DNA of 64,000 bases from Gammaproteobacteria bacterium (lineage in GTDB: Bacteria > Pseudomonadota > Gammaproteobacteria > Pseudomonadales > Azotimanducaceae), in the NCBI GenBank assembly GCA_021773555.1, contig JAJFKA010000092.1, positions 1-64,000 of the forward strand. The letters run 5' to 3'. Positions 1 to 8,420 of this stretch are shown here, piece by piece. The notes under the pieces are model-generated. The model searched no databases. It saw only the letters and a list, made by a program, of their open reading frames with translations, and was not told the origin of the DNA. Made by a program: the position numbers and the translations under genes. How positions within the stretch are numbered: the stretch's first letter is position 1; every line of letters begins with the position of its first letter.

Positions 1-252
1 CAGTTTGTAGAAATTGACGCCGCAATAAAGGCATACCATCATGAAGTGATTCAACCGCTTCTAGGTCCCCATCTTCGATTGGCTATACATGAGCACTCAA
101 CGCAGGATGGTAGCTTCGATATATTTGCATCGCACACGATATCTCCTACCCCTGAGCAAGAAAGAGCAATTGCGCAGTTTTCTGATCAATTGACTCACGC
201 ACTGTCCTACTCGTTGCCAATCGACGATGAAGATAGCGCTGAGGAAACCTGA
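1..252 (+). CDS. Partial CDS, C-terminal end of unknown protein
   Basis: The reading frame is open from the first base of the window to a TGA at 250-252, so this is the last 83 codons of a gene that begins outside. A GTG at 46 could be an internal start, but the frame stays open upstream with ordinary coding composition. The tail is acidic (IDDEDSAEET). I recognise no domain. Its last 46 bases overlap the 3' end of the convergent repressor gene at 207-1028, so the two stops are interleaved. Confidence 0.5.
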   Translation, partial: QFVEIDAAIKAYHHEVIQPLLGPHLRLAIHEHSTQDGSFDIFASHTISPTPEQERAIAQFSDQLTHALSYSLPIDDEDSAEET

Positions 253-1028
253 GCCTCCCCTTCAAGCGGAGTTTGGCCACTGATTTCTGTCTGGTATAAA
301 ACCCAGGTCAATTCTGTAATCTTCTCCGCAGACAGTTGCTGGCCCGTAGTGTCCTGGAAGGTTTTGATTTTCCCATAGCAGTCCACGAGACAGGCTAGAT
401 CCGTTCTGGACTGCGCTTCAATGAGTGGTAAGTTACTTAGCAATGATTGGACCTCCTTGGGCTCGAGTTCTTCTAGGTAGCCGTACGACTTTTTATCTCC
501 CAGAAGGTAATGGGTCCCAAGTTCTCCATCTTCGAGTTGTTCAAAAATGTAGGTCGGAATTTCTAATCCTTGAATTTCGGTCGACTGTCCTACCATTTTG
601 CGCAGTCGGGCATCTGCCGACCCGATAAGGCAATCGGTCAGTTTGACACTAACATTCCTACCCTTGTATCGCATGATCTGTGATCGCCAGGTGTATAGGG
701 CAAATCGGGGCCTGGAGACAATTAGGTACGTCCTGTCCCACTTTTCTCGTAACAACTGTGTTATGGCTTCGTTCAGTCGATCGCTCTGTTGAAATACTTG
801 CACTCGATACGGTGAGCCTAGCCCGTAGACGAGCCAGTTCAGATTCAAATTTTCAGCGACACCTATAATTGCCAATTCCTCGGTGCTAGGAAACTGCTCT
901 GTCGATTTGAACAACCGATGGACCCGATTGTCTGTAAAACCCAAACTTCTGCCCCATGCATGCCGTTTTCGTTTGCTGCCTAACACCAACGAAAGACGTT
1001 CCAGAAAGTTGTTTTTGTCCGGTTCCAC
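207..1028 (-). CDS. Helix-turn-helix transcriptional regulator (phage CI-like N-terminus)
   Basis: A 273-residue protein with a GTG start at 1028 and a purine-rich GGTAAAG upstream. Roughly the first 70 residues resemble the N-terminal domain of phage CI/C-type repressors: FLERLSLVLGSKRKRHAWGRSLGF, then a recognition-helix-like stretch, then NLNLNWLVYGLGSP, which matches the usual 'W-L-x-x-G-x-G' end of this domain. The middle and C-terminus have no recognisable LexA-type peptidase residues. It probably binds DNA as a regulator; its target is unknown. It is divergent from the protease gene at 1443 across a 414-bp spacer, so it could control that gene, but this is inference only. Confidence 0.6.
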   Translation of the reverse strand: MEPDKNNFLERLSLVLGSKRKRHAWGRSLGFTDNRVHRLFKSTEQFPSTEELAIIGVAENLNLNWLVYGLGSPYRVQVFQQSDRLNEAITQLLREKWDRTYLIVSRPRFALYTWRSQIMRYKGRNVSVKLTDCLIGSADARLRKMVGQSTEIQGLEIPTYIFEQLEDGELGTHYLLGDKKSYGYLEELEPKEVQSLLSNLPLIEAQSRTDLACLVDCYGKIKTFQDTTGQQLSAEKITELTWVLYQTEISGQTPLEGEAQVSSALSSSSIGNE

Positions 1029-1442
1029 TTTACTTTACCGCTAAAATAGAAAGGAAAGTTTAAGTAAATGGATCCCTTGTGTCTATAAATAGAAATATTG
1101 AGCATCTCTGCAGGGAAGGGTGCATGATTTCCACTCGCACAGGGAAAGCCATTTCCTCCGCCTAGGAGCCACTAATTTTTAGTCGCACCGCATTTCCTTC
1201 GCCAGTTATTGTCGTTTATGAAATTAATGGAGGATAAAAATGGCGAAAATACACCACAATATTTCGCCATAAATCGTCACCTGCTTTCTCATATAGCTCG
1301 AAGTTATTTAAAAACAACAAGATAAGGCTAACTTCTAGAATGGCATGAGGTATGCTTTATATCCCCTGCTGAAATGTGTTTTGGTCACTCTACTTTTGTG
1401 CCCAGAAAATTTCGAGTTACTTGATCAACCGGAGAGTTTGTG
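1029..1442. other. 414-bp AT-rich divergent intergenic region
   Basis: The spacer between the repressor gene (minus) and the protease gene (plus) is AT-rich. It carries a ten-codon mini-ORF with a strong ribosome-binding site inside an inverted repeat (1240-1272, listed separately). A GGAGAG Shine-Dalgarno at 1431-1436 sets the protease start. I could not assign a convincing -35/-10 pair for either gene. Confidence 0.4.
1240..1272 (+). promoter_or_regulatory. Mini-ORF in a hairpin, possible leader peptide or operator
   Basis: ATG at 1240 opens a ten-codon frame (MAKIHHNISP) ending in TAA at 1270, preceded by GGAGGA at 1229-1234, about the best Shine-Dalgarno in the area. The same bases form an inverted repeat: TGGCGAAA at 1241-1248 and TTTCGCCA at 1262-1269. 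This could be a leader peptide controlling the protease about 170 bp downstream, or the palindrome could simply be an operator for the divergent repressor. There is no T-run, so it is not an intrinsic terminator. Confidence 0.3.
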
Positions 1443-4400
1443 ATGATGAAATTGAGAACACTGGTTACTACGCCTTTGCTCTTGTTGCTGATAGGTGCGA
1501 ATGACCTCGATGTTGGAATCGAGAGTCCTGGCCAAGGTAACAATTTGGCCCGCCTAATTAGCGACGCCGATTCGAATCAATCAATCGTAGGCAACGAGGT
1601 GAGAGGCGGCGTTTTAGTTTCTTCCTCTCGGATTGAGCAGTTTGCGGAAGAACCGGGCATGGATGCCCAACCTCTGATGGTACGTTATTTGTGGGGCAAG
1701 GAAGAGCCCGCAAGTTATTCGCCTGCTGGGGACCTTCAGGGCAGGGATGCCCATTCCGCTTTTGAAAACAGATGGATTGACTCTCTAAACACATTGATCA
1801 TGGAAGACGTGGGCAGGGACGCCCACACCCAATTATTGGCTGCGGTTGAATCACCAGATTCGCCGTTGGTCAGGACGTCTGCGGAAGAACCGGGCAAGGA
1901 TGCCCAGCCTTTGATTGCGCGTTATTTGTGGGACAAGGAAGATCCAGCAAGTTACACGCCATTGAGGGAAGTTCAGGGCATGGACGCCCATTCCGCTTAT
2001 GAGGAAGGCTGGTTTGATTTACCGGGTATGTTGATCAGGGAAGAAGTGGGCAGGGACGCCCACAACCGGTTATTAGCGTCTGCTACGGTGCAGACGTCGC
2101 CCTTGACTAGCGAAACTGTAGGAGCCTCAGGGCAAGAAGCTCAGTTCTGGGTAGCGCGCTATTTGTGGGACTCTGAAAACCCATCCAGCTTTCTGCCGTT
2201 AAAGATCAATGACCGCAGAGAATCTCGTGCGGTTTATTTAAATGAGAAATCATCACAAAAATCAAAACCACAAACTAGACGCTTAAAACCAAGGCATCCG
2301 GTGGACACCAGCGAGGCCATTGCAAGATATTTGTGGGATGAGGAAGAGCCCGTTACTGAAGGATTTAGATTCAGGGAAGAGTTGGGCGGGGACATTTCTC
2401 CATTAGTCGCTCGATACTTGTGGGATGAAGAAGAACCAGTGTCACAAGGTTATGGAACGGAAGAGAAGTTGAGCAGTGACAGCACGCCACTGGTAGCTCG
2501 CTATTTGTGGGATGAAGAAGAGCCTGTATCTGAGAGCTTCTCGCCACTTGAGGAGCCGTGGGCAATAGATTTCCTCCCGCTTCTGAGTCGTCTTAAAAAC
2601 GACAAGAATTGGTCCTCAAGCTCTCTCTCGAATCCCAATTCGATGGATTCTGCGGAACCGATCCATTTCACCCGGAGTGAGTCGAACCAAATTGGATTAG
2701 CTGCCGAGGATTGGGTAGCTGCCTCTGCGAATGCGGCTGACTACATTTTGGTGGGTCATGACTTGGATAGGCTCAAAGTCCACCTAGGAACGAAGAGATT
2801 ATCGATTTCGCGTGAAGCAAAGATTATCAATGCAGTGAGCATGCGCCTTACGCCTGATGAGCTTAAGTCGATCACTCCTGGATACTTGCGTTCTGTAGTT
2901 AGAGATACTTCAGTCGAAACTGCAGCCATTAAGTATTCTGCCAAAGGAGACCCTGAATTAATCGTATCAGGAAACACAGTTTCCTGGGCTGTACACAACC
3001 TCGGGAAAAAGGAACTAACTTTTTCGGAGTTCTTTGTAGAATGGCCGTCAGCAAATGGCAGCTTGACCAAAGTTGTGGTCGACGGTGTGCTAGTGCACGA
3101 AGGGATTATTTCAACCGCGGTGAAACTACCTACGAACCTCCCTTTGAAAAAGAATAAATCTAACGAGATCATTCTGACTTTTTCTAATCAAGCGCAGGAT
3201 CTACCGGATGACTATCAACTTACTGCAACTTTCGCGCAAGGATTGGAAGTGGAGTACCTATTTCGATCGAGCCTACCGATGCAAGGCAAGCGCCGAGATA
3301 CTTTTTTCCCGACACTAATTGATGCCGACCTTTTACATCATGAAGGCATAACTGGTAAGGGTGTCGGAGTCGCGATCATCGACACTGGAGTCTGGGCTAA
3401 CAAGGGCTTGCGACACGATTCACAAGGTAATGACCGAATACGTAGTTACTACGATGCAATAACTGACTCAGATAGTGAGGAGATGCTCGACGAGAACGGT
3501 CATGGGACGCATATTGCAAGTGTAATTGGATCTTCTCGCAAAACAGTCGACCTAAATGGAAATAAGACAGGAAGTTACCATGGGATTGCGCCTGATTCTG
3601 ACCTCATCATTGTAAAAGCGTTTGATGCAGAAGGCCGTGGATCATACATGGACGTCATTAGAGCGATCGAATACGTTATTTCGCACAAAGATGATCTTGG
3701 TATACGCGTGCTGAACTTGTCATTTAGCGGTGATCCTATGTCCCACTATTGGCAAGATCCAATGAACCTAGCAGTAATGGCTGCTTGGCAGGCCGGAATT
3801 GTAGTGGTCGTGTCAAGTGGAAACAGCGGGCCTGATCCACTTTCAATAGGTGTGCCAGGGAATGTTCCTTACGTCGTCACGGTGGGTGCAGTGACAGACC
3901 ACTACACACCCGACCTTCTTAGCGATGACTATCTAGCGACATTCTCTTCAGTTGGCCCCACTTATGAGGGATTTGTTAAACCAGAGATAACCGCACCCGG
4001 TGGACACATCATGGGCACAATGCGACAGAAGTCGACGATTGCAACTGAACATCCTCAGTTCCATGATGGATATAGTTACTTTCTCATGTCGGGGACGTCG
4101 CAGGCCTCCGCTGTGGCGAGCGGGGTGGCTGCTTTAATTTTGCAGCAAGACCCGACCCTAAGTGTCAATGACGTAAAGTGCAGACTAATAGCGTCTGCAA
4201 GATCCGCCAAAAATCTGGATGGTACTTTGGTATATAGCGTCTTTCAGCAAGGAGCAGGATTGGTAAACGCTTATGATGCTGTGCATAGCGACGCTTCGGG
4301 ATGTGTCAATCTAGGTTTGGACATCGATGCAGATCTCGCGGGAGAAATTCATTTTGGTGGGCCGGCAGAAATTGATAGTGATGGGGTTCCGGCGCTGGCT

Positions 4401-4718
4401 GCAAGCAGCGAAAATACGTGGGCTGTGCCATCGGTGTCTACAGAAGGTCATCTCTGGAATGCAGGCCACATCTGGAATGCAGGCTACATTTGGAACGCTA
4501 GCGTGGTGTGGAATACCGAGGTGCTAGATCAAAATGGCGGCACTTGGAGTATGGAGGACTTTGAGTCAAACGGTTATATATGGAACGCTGGTTACATTTG
4601 GAATGCAGGTTACATATGGAACGCTGGTTACATATGGAATGCAGGCTATTTGTGGAGCGCTGGTAATCTTGAACCCAATGAGGACATGCAAGTGAATCAG
4701 TGGGTGAACCAGGAGTGA
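1443..4718 (+). CDS. Subtilisin-like S8 serine protease with two families of internal repeats
   Basis: A 1091-residue secreted protease. GTG 1440, ATG 1443 and ATG 1446 are all in frame; GGAGAG at 1431-1436 is best spaced for ATG 1443. A signal-peptide-like hydrophobic stretch (LVTTPLLLLLIGA) follows. Residues about 60-370 hold repeats built around RYLW and G-x-DA-H/Q. The peptidase domain lies at about 615-980 with the complete triad: Asp647 in AIIDTGVW, His687 in NGHGTHIA, Ser886 in SGTSQAS, plus the oxyanion region SSGNSGP. The C-terminus carries about nine hexapeptides of the type GYIWNA. The family cleaves peptide bonds, usually after secretion and removal of a propeptide; the N-terminal repeats may belong to such a propeptide. 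Only 42 bases separate it from the sensor kinase, so co-transcription is likely. Confidence 0.9.
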   Translation: MMKLRTLVTTPLLLLLIGANDLDVGIESPGQGNNLARLISDADSNQSIVGNEVRGGVLVSSSRIEQFAEEPGMDAQPLMVRYLWGKEEPASYSPAGDLQGRDAHSAFENRWIDSLNTLIMEDVGRDAHTQLLAAVESPDSPLVRTSAEEPGKDAQPLIARYLWDKEDPASYTPLREVQGMDAHSAYEEGWFDLPGMLIREEVGRDAHNRLLASATVQTSPLTSETVGASGQEAQFWVARYLWDSENPSSFLPLKINDRRESRAVYLNEKSSQKSKPQTRRLKPRHPVDTSEAIARYLWDEEEPVTEGFRFREELGGDISPLVARYLWDEEEPVSQGYGTEEKLSSDSTPLVARYLWDEEEPVSESFSPLEEPWAIDFLPLLSRLKNDKNWSSSSLSNPNSMDSAEPIHFTRSESNQIGLAAEDWVAASANAADYILVGHDLDRLKVHLGTKRLSISREAKIINAVSMRLTPDELKSITPGYLRSVVRDTSVETAAIKYSAKGDPELIVSGNTVSWAVHNLGKKELTFSEFFVEWPSANGSLTKVVVDGVLVHEGIISTAVKLPTNLPLKKNKSNEIILTFSNQAQDLPDDYQLTATFAQGLEVEYLFRSSLPMQGKRRDTFFPTLIDADLLHHEGITGKGVGVAIIDTGVWANKGLRHDSQGNDRIRSYYDAITDSDSEEMLDENGHGTHIASVIGSSRKTVDLNGNKTGSYHGIAPDSDLIIVKAFDAEGRGSYMDVIRAIEYVISHKDDLGIRVLNLSFSGDPMSHYWQDPMNLAVMAAWQAGIVVVVSSGNSGPDPLSIGVPGNVPYVVTVGAVTDHYTPDLLSDDYLATFSSVGPTYEGFVKPEITAPGGHIMGTMRQKSTIATEHPQFHDGYSYFLMSGTSQASAVASGVAALILQQDPTLSVNDVKCRLIASARSAKNLDGTLVYSVFQQGAGLVNAYDAVHSDASGCVNLGLDIDADLAGEIHFGGPAEIDSDGVPALAASSENTWAVPSVSTEGHLWNAGHIWNAGYIWNASVVWNTEVLDQNGGTWSMEDFESNGYIWNAGYIWNAGYIWNAGYIWNAGYLWSAGNLEPNEDMQVNQWVNQE
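1647..2541 (+). repeat. N-terminal RYLW / G-x-DA-H repeat region of the S8 protease
   Basis: The tetrapeptide RYLW occurs six times, with its Arg codon at 1683, 1920, 2157, 2325, 2412 and 2499. The spacings are 79, 79, 56, 29 and 29 codons. The first two intervals are a duplicated unit with strong DNA identity (both open GCGGAAGAACCGGGCA). The last units read (I/V)ARYLWDEEEPV. Interleaved GRDAH, GMDAH and GKDAQ motifs recur inside the 79-residue units. The regular periods point to recent tandem duplication. Confidence 0.85.
4446..4661 (+). repeat. C-terminal WNAG hexapeptide repeats of the S8 protease
   Basis: Four hexapeptides (GHLWNA, GHIWNA, GYIWNA, SVVWNT) are followed by a 20-residue break and then five more (four GYIWNA and one GYLWSA). 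The unit is 18 bp at the DNA level and the last copies are almost identical. A tryptophan every six residues suggests a regular beta structure at the C-terminus of the secreted protein. Confidence 0.9.
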
Positions 4719-4760
4719 TTAGATTGTCGATGTTTAATCGCGAGATGATCGAGTAGTACC

Positions 4761-7700
4761 GTGCTGATCCTTGATAACTTAGAGGGGTTAACTCAGGTAA
4801 GACCGCACAAAATTGTGCGGTCACTTCCTAGATATCCCTCGCGGCTTCTATTGGCGTTGATAGTTTTTCTTTTTCTTTGGGTGAGCCAGGCAGTTGGTTC
4901 CGATAATAAATTGGCTGATCAAAGGAATGTTATCTTTGATCGGATTGGATCATCGGAAGGATTATCGCAGGGAAGCGTCCAATCGATAACACAAGATCAG
5001 CAAGGATTTCTTTGGATAGGAACCCAGGAAGGCTTGAACCGATATGACGGTCACAGTTTTCAAACGTACTATCACATCCAGGGAGTGGAAGGGTCTCTAT
5101 CACATGATTTCATTCGATCCCTGCTCGCAGATTCCTCTGGAAGGTTTTGGGTTGGGACTGACTCAGGACTAAACCTATATGACAGTGCTTCGAATCAATT
5201 CACACTCTTCAACTTTGATTTAACTGGGGATGCGAATCGAAGTGCGGTCTACGACCTTCACGAGGATGAGAGCGGGAGTATTTGGATTGGCGCGAGTTCA
5301 GGACTGTTCAAACTATCGCAAGAAGGCGAGCTTAGCGAGTACTCTTATGATCTAACGGATCCGACGAGTCTTGGTAAGGGTAGTGTACGGGCGTTGTTTC
5401 AATCTAGTGACGGCGCGTTTTGGGTAGGGACTGAACTAGGAGGGTTGAGTAAGTTTGATCCAAAAACCGGGAGGTCCGTCAGATTTCAGTTTTCTCCGAA
5501 CGATCCCAACACGATTGGTGATAATTATGTTCGAGACATAATTGAAGATGAAGATGGCCGCTTGTGGGCTGCTACCTTTAATGGAGGATTGTCGATCTAT
5601 GATCCGAAAACAGAAAACTGGGACCGAATTTCGGCTGGAGATGATAACGGCTATGGCGTCGGATCAAACAGGGTAAGGGCTTTGCTTAAAGATCAGAGCG
5701 GCAACATCTGGGTCGGAACGGACGTGGGGCTAAATCTCTGGAGGCCAGACTCTCAAGACTTTCTGAGCTATGTCGTCGATGTAACCAATGTTCGAAGTAT
5801 CAGCGATAACACCGTCCTGTGCATTTTTCAGGATGCTGGGGGTGTAATTTGGGTTGGAACTTTCAACGGAGTAAACAAATGGAACGCGAATGTTGAAACT
5901 TTTCCACATTTCAAGCAAAGGAGTATTACCCCAAGTGAGTTGACAAGTAGCTCCACATCTTCTTTTGCGGAGGCGCCGAACGGTGATGTTTGGATTGGGA
6001 CATTTTCGGGATTGAATTTGTGGAATTCTGTTGAAGGAAGACTTGAGGCTCTGTCATCAGATGAGCTTGGACTAACCGATGCAAGGATAATGTCACTGCT
6101 GGTCGTTGATGACTCATTGTGGGTAGGAACAATGGCCGGAGGTGTGAATCTAATTTCTGATCGCCGAGTTTTGTCGACTTTTAGGTCTACACCTCATGAT
6201 GCAAATAGCCTCTCATCGAATGCAGTCAGCAGCATCTACCAAGATAAGTTGGGGCGGGTGTGGCTCACGACTTATGGAGGCGGCGTCAATCGATACATGG
6301 GTGATGGTAAATTTAAGCGTTTCCCGGATCTTACTAACTCATACGGCAAATTTAGCAATATGCGTGCGCTAGATATTGTTGAAGCAGCGGATGGGACGAT
6401 GTGGATTGCAACGGAAGGCGGAGGCGTCATAGTTTTGGATCCCGAGTCAGGCGACACATTAACTTTCCGTTTTGATCCGTTGAACGACCAAAGCCTCTCT
6501 AGTGACATGGCCATATCGTTGTTGCGCACCGGTGAAACTATGTGGGTCGGGACGCTCGACCGAGGACTGAACAGATTTGAGCCAAGCACTGGTAGTTTCA
6601 GGCGATATAGCAAGAGCCAAGGCTTAGCAAGTGATGCTGTCTACGGCATGCTCGAAGACGACAACGGTAACATCTGGATAAGTGGTGGAAAGGGACTTTC
6701 AGTGTTGAACCCGAAAACAAATACCTTCCAACTGTATGATTCAACCCACGGACTTCAAGCAGATGACTTTAACAGCGGCGCCTCGCTTAAGTTGTCAGAT
6801 GGTAGTTTCATTTTTGGTGGCAACAACGGATTCAATGCGTTTGATCCTACAAGAATTCACCGGAATGACTATGTGCCGCCGGTCAGACTGACCAGTTTTA
6901 GCAAGTTCAATAAACAGGTCGAGTTACCAGTTCCAATTGACCGTGCGCAATCTATCGAACTTGAGTACACAGACTTTGTGATTGGTTTCGAATTTTCATC
7001 GCTGGACTATACGGCACCAGCAAAAAATCAGTACAAATACAAACTGGAAGGCTTTGATCCTGATTGGGTAGATTCGGATGGGGGGCGAACAGCGACATAT
7101 ACAAACCTGGATGCCGGGCAGTACGTATTTAAGGTTAAAGGTTCAAACAACGACGGGGTCTGGAATGAAGAGGGGGCAGCTGTTGAAGTAATTGTAAAGC
7201 CACCAATCTGGGCAACCTGGTGGGCATATCTGGTTTACGGCGTGTTGCTGGCAGTTGTTTTGCATCAGGTGTATCGGGCTTACACTGCGCGACTCCAGCG
7301 TGAAGCTGAGAAGCGCTATAGCGATCGACTCCAGTTGTACATTGAATCGTTGGAGGAAGCGACAGATTGCGTCCTGATAGCGGATCACCAGGGTAAGCTT
7401 ATTTATGCGAACAATGCCACCCGATCCATTCTGGGACAAACTCCTGCAGAAGCGGTTGGTAAACCACTGGTCTCGGTTGTATTTGAAGACCAGGGAGATT
7501 CAAAGCGGGCGCTGGTTGCGCTTGAGCAGTTTGGTCGTTACCACGGAGAAGTGACTTATCTCACTGATGACGGTAACAATCTGGCTACCGAGGTCACGAT
7601 CGCAGCAGTGAGGGAAATTGGTGAGCATGGTTCTGCGTTTGTTTCGATCTCCCGCGACATTACGAACCGTAAGAAAACAGAGGAAGAACTCGAAAACCAC

Positions 7701-8420
7701 CGAAGGAATCTGGAACAACTGGTGACCGAGCGCACCAGTGCACTTGAGAGAGAAATTGCTGAGAACAAAGCCACTCAGGTGAATCTGGCAGATTCGCTTG
7801 AAGAAAAAGAGCTCCTGTTGAAAGAAGTTCATCACCGGGTTAAGAACAACATGCAGGTGATCTCCAGCCTGCTGAACATTCAGGCTGAAACAGCGGATAA
7901 CGAGTTATTCTCAAGCCTGCTGGGTGAGAGCCAGCAGCGAATTAAATCTATGTCGCTGATCCACGAAAATTTGTACCAATCTGACAATTTGTTAGAGATA
8001 GATTTCGAAGACTATATTGAGATGCTCGCCAATAGTTTGTGTCGCTTTTACGCCGTTCCTGGCGTTGACGTAATTTTGGACGTGCGCGTCGATGATGTGT
8101 CCTTGGATATTGAAACTGCGGTTCCCTGTGGGCTCATTATCAATGAACTCGTGTCCAACTCGTTGAAGCATGCCTTCAAGGGTCGGCAGGGAACCGGAAC
8201 CATATCTATCGCTTTTAAACAGGCTGGATGCGGATATGCACTACAGATTAGGGATGATGGTGTAGGGCTGCCAAGAGATTTTCAACTGGATAGCAGTTCC
8301 TCCATGGGAATGGAGATTGTTTCCATCTTGACGCAGCAACTTGACGGTAAAATCCGTACGCTCGAAACCGAGGGTGCTGGATTCGAAATATTATTTCCAA
8401 GGACAGAAAAACATGGTTAA
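4761..8420 (+). CDS. Sensor histidine kinase with Reg_prop beta-propeller, Y_Y_Y domain, PAS and HisKA_2-type kinase core
   Basis: A 1219-residue hybrid of a periplasmic sensor and a cytoplasmic kinase. A hydrophobic signal/anchor (about residues 30-45) is followed by about 14 Reg_prop-type repeats with the pattern G-x-(I/L)-W-(I/V)-G-T that build two seven-bladed propellers. Then come a Y_Y_Y domain (YKYKLEGFDPDW), a membrane helix near residue 820, a PAS domain (about 860-970), a coiled coil, the phospho-acceptor His near 1024 (EVHHRVKNN, typical of HisKA_2/HWE-like kinases) and an ATPase domain (INELVSNSLKHAF, DDGVGLP). The GTG 4761 start has a weak ribosome-binding site; GTG 4815, inside a palindrome, is the alternative. 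Its stop overlaps the next gene, its likely partner regulator. Confidence 0.88.
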   Translation: MLILDNLEGLTQVRPHKIVRSLPRYPSRLLLALIVFLFLWVSQAVGSDNKLADQRNVIFDRIGSSEGLSQGSVQSITQDQQGFLWIGTQEGLNRYDGHSFQTYYHIQGVEGSLSHDFIRSLLADSSGRFWVGTDSGLNLYDSASNQFTLFNFDLTGDANRSAVYDLHEDESGSIWIGASSGLFKLSQEGELSEYSYDLTDPTSLGKGSVRALFQSSDGAFWVGTELGGLSKFDPKTGRSVRFQFSPNDPNTIGDNYVRDIIEDEDGRLWAATFNGGLSIYDPKTENWDRISAGDDNGYGVGSNRVRALLKDQSGNIWVGTDVGLNLWRPDSQDFLSYVVDVTNVRSISDNTVLCIFQDAGGVIWVGTFNGVNKWNANVETFPHFKQRSITPSELTSSSTSSFAEAPNGDVWIGTFSGLNLWNSVEGRLEALSSDELGLTDARIMSLLVVDDSLWVGTMAGGVNLISDRRVLSTFRSTPHDANSLSSNAVSSIYQDKLGRVWLTTYGGGVNRYMGDGKFKRFPDLTNSYGKFSNMRALDIVEAADGTMWIATEGGGVIVLDPESGDTLTFRFDPLNDQSLSSDMAISLLRTGETMWVGTLDRGLNRFEPSTGSFRRYSKSQGLASDAVYGMLEDDNGNIWISGGKGLSVLNPKTNTFQLYDSTHGLQADDFNSGASLKLSDGSFIFGGNNGFNAFDPTRIHRNDYVPPVRLTSFSKFNKQVELPVPIDRAQSIELEYTDFVIGFEFSSLDYTAPAKNQYKYKLEGFDPDWVDSDGGRTATYTNLDAGQYVFKVKGSNNDGVWNEEGAAVEVIVKPPIWATWWAYLVYGVLLAVVLHQVYRAYTARLQREAEKRYSDRLQLYIESLEEATDCVLIADHQGKLIYANNATRSILGQTPAEAVGKPLVSVVFEDQGDSKRALVALEQFGRYHGEVTYLTDDGNNLATEVTIAAVREIGEHGSAFVSISRDITNRKKTEEELENHRRNLEQLVTERTSALEREIAENKATQVNLADSLEEKELLLKEVHHRVKNNMQVISSLLNIQAETADNELFSSLLGESQQRIKSMSLIHENLYQSDNLLEIDFEDYIEMLANSLCRFYAVPGVDVILDVRVDDVSLDIETAVPCGLIINELVSNSLKHAFKGRQGTGTISIAFKQAGCGYALQIRDDGVGLPRDFQLDSSSSMGMEIVSILTQQLDGKIRTLETEGAGFEILFPRTEKHG
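4801..4822. promoter_or_regulatory. 22-bp palindrome at the start of the sensor kinase gene
   Basis: Two perfect 10-bp arms, GACCGCACAA (4801-4810) and TTGTGCGGTC (4813-4822), are separated by AA. No T-run follows and the central gap is too short for a stable loop, so a protein-binding operator fits better than a terminator. It falls at codons 14-21 if GTG 4761 is the start, or overlaps the start if GTG 4815 is used. Confidence 0.45.

Noticed and set aside
4446-4661. CRISPR-like array in the protease 3' end
   Set aside because: The 18-bp units are contiguous, in frame and encode GYIWNA; there are no spacers.
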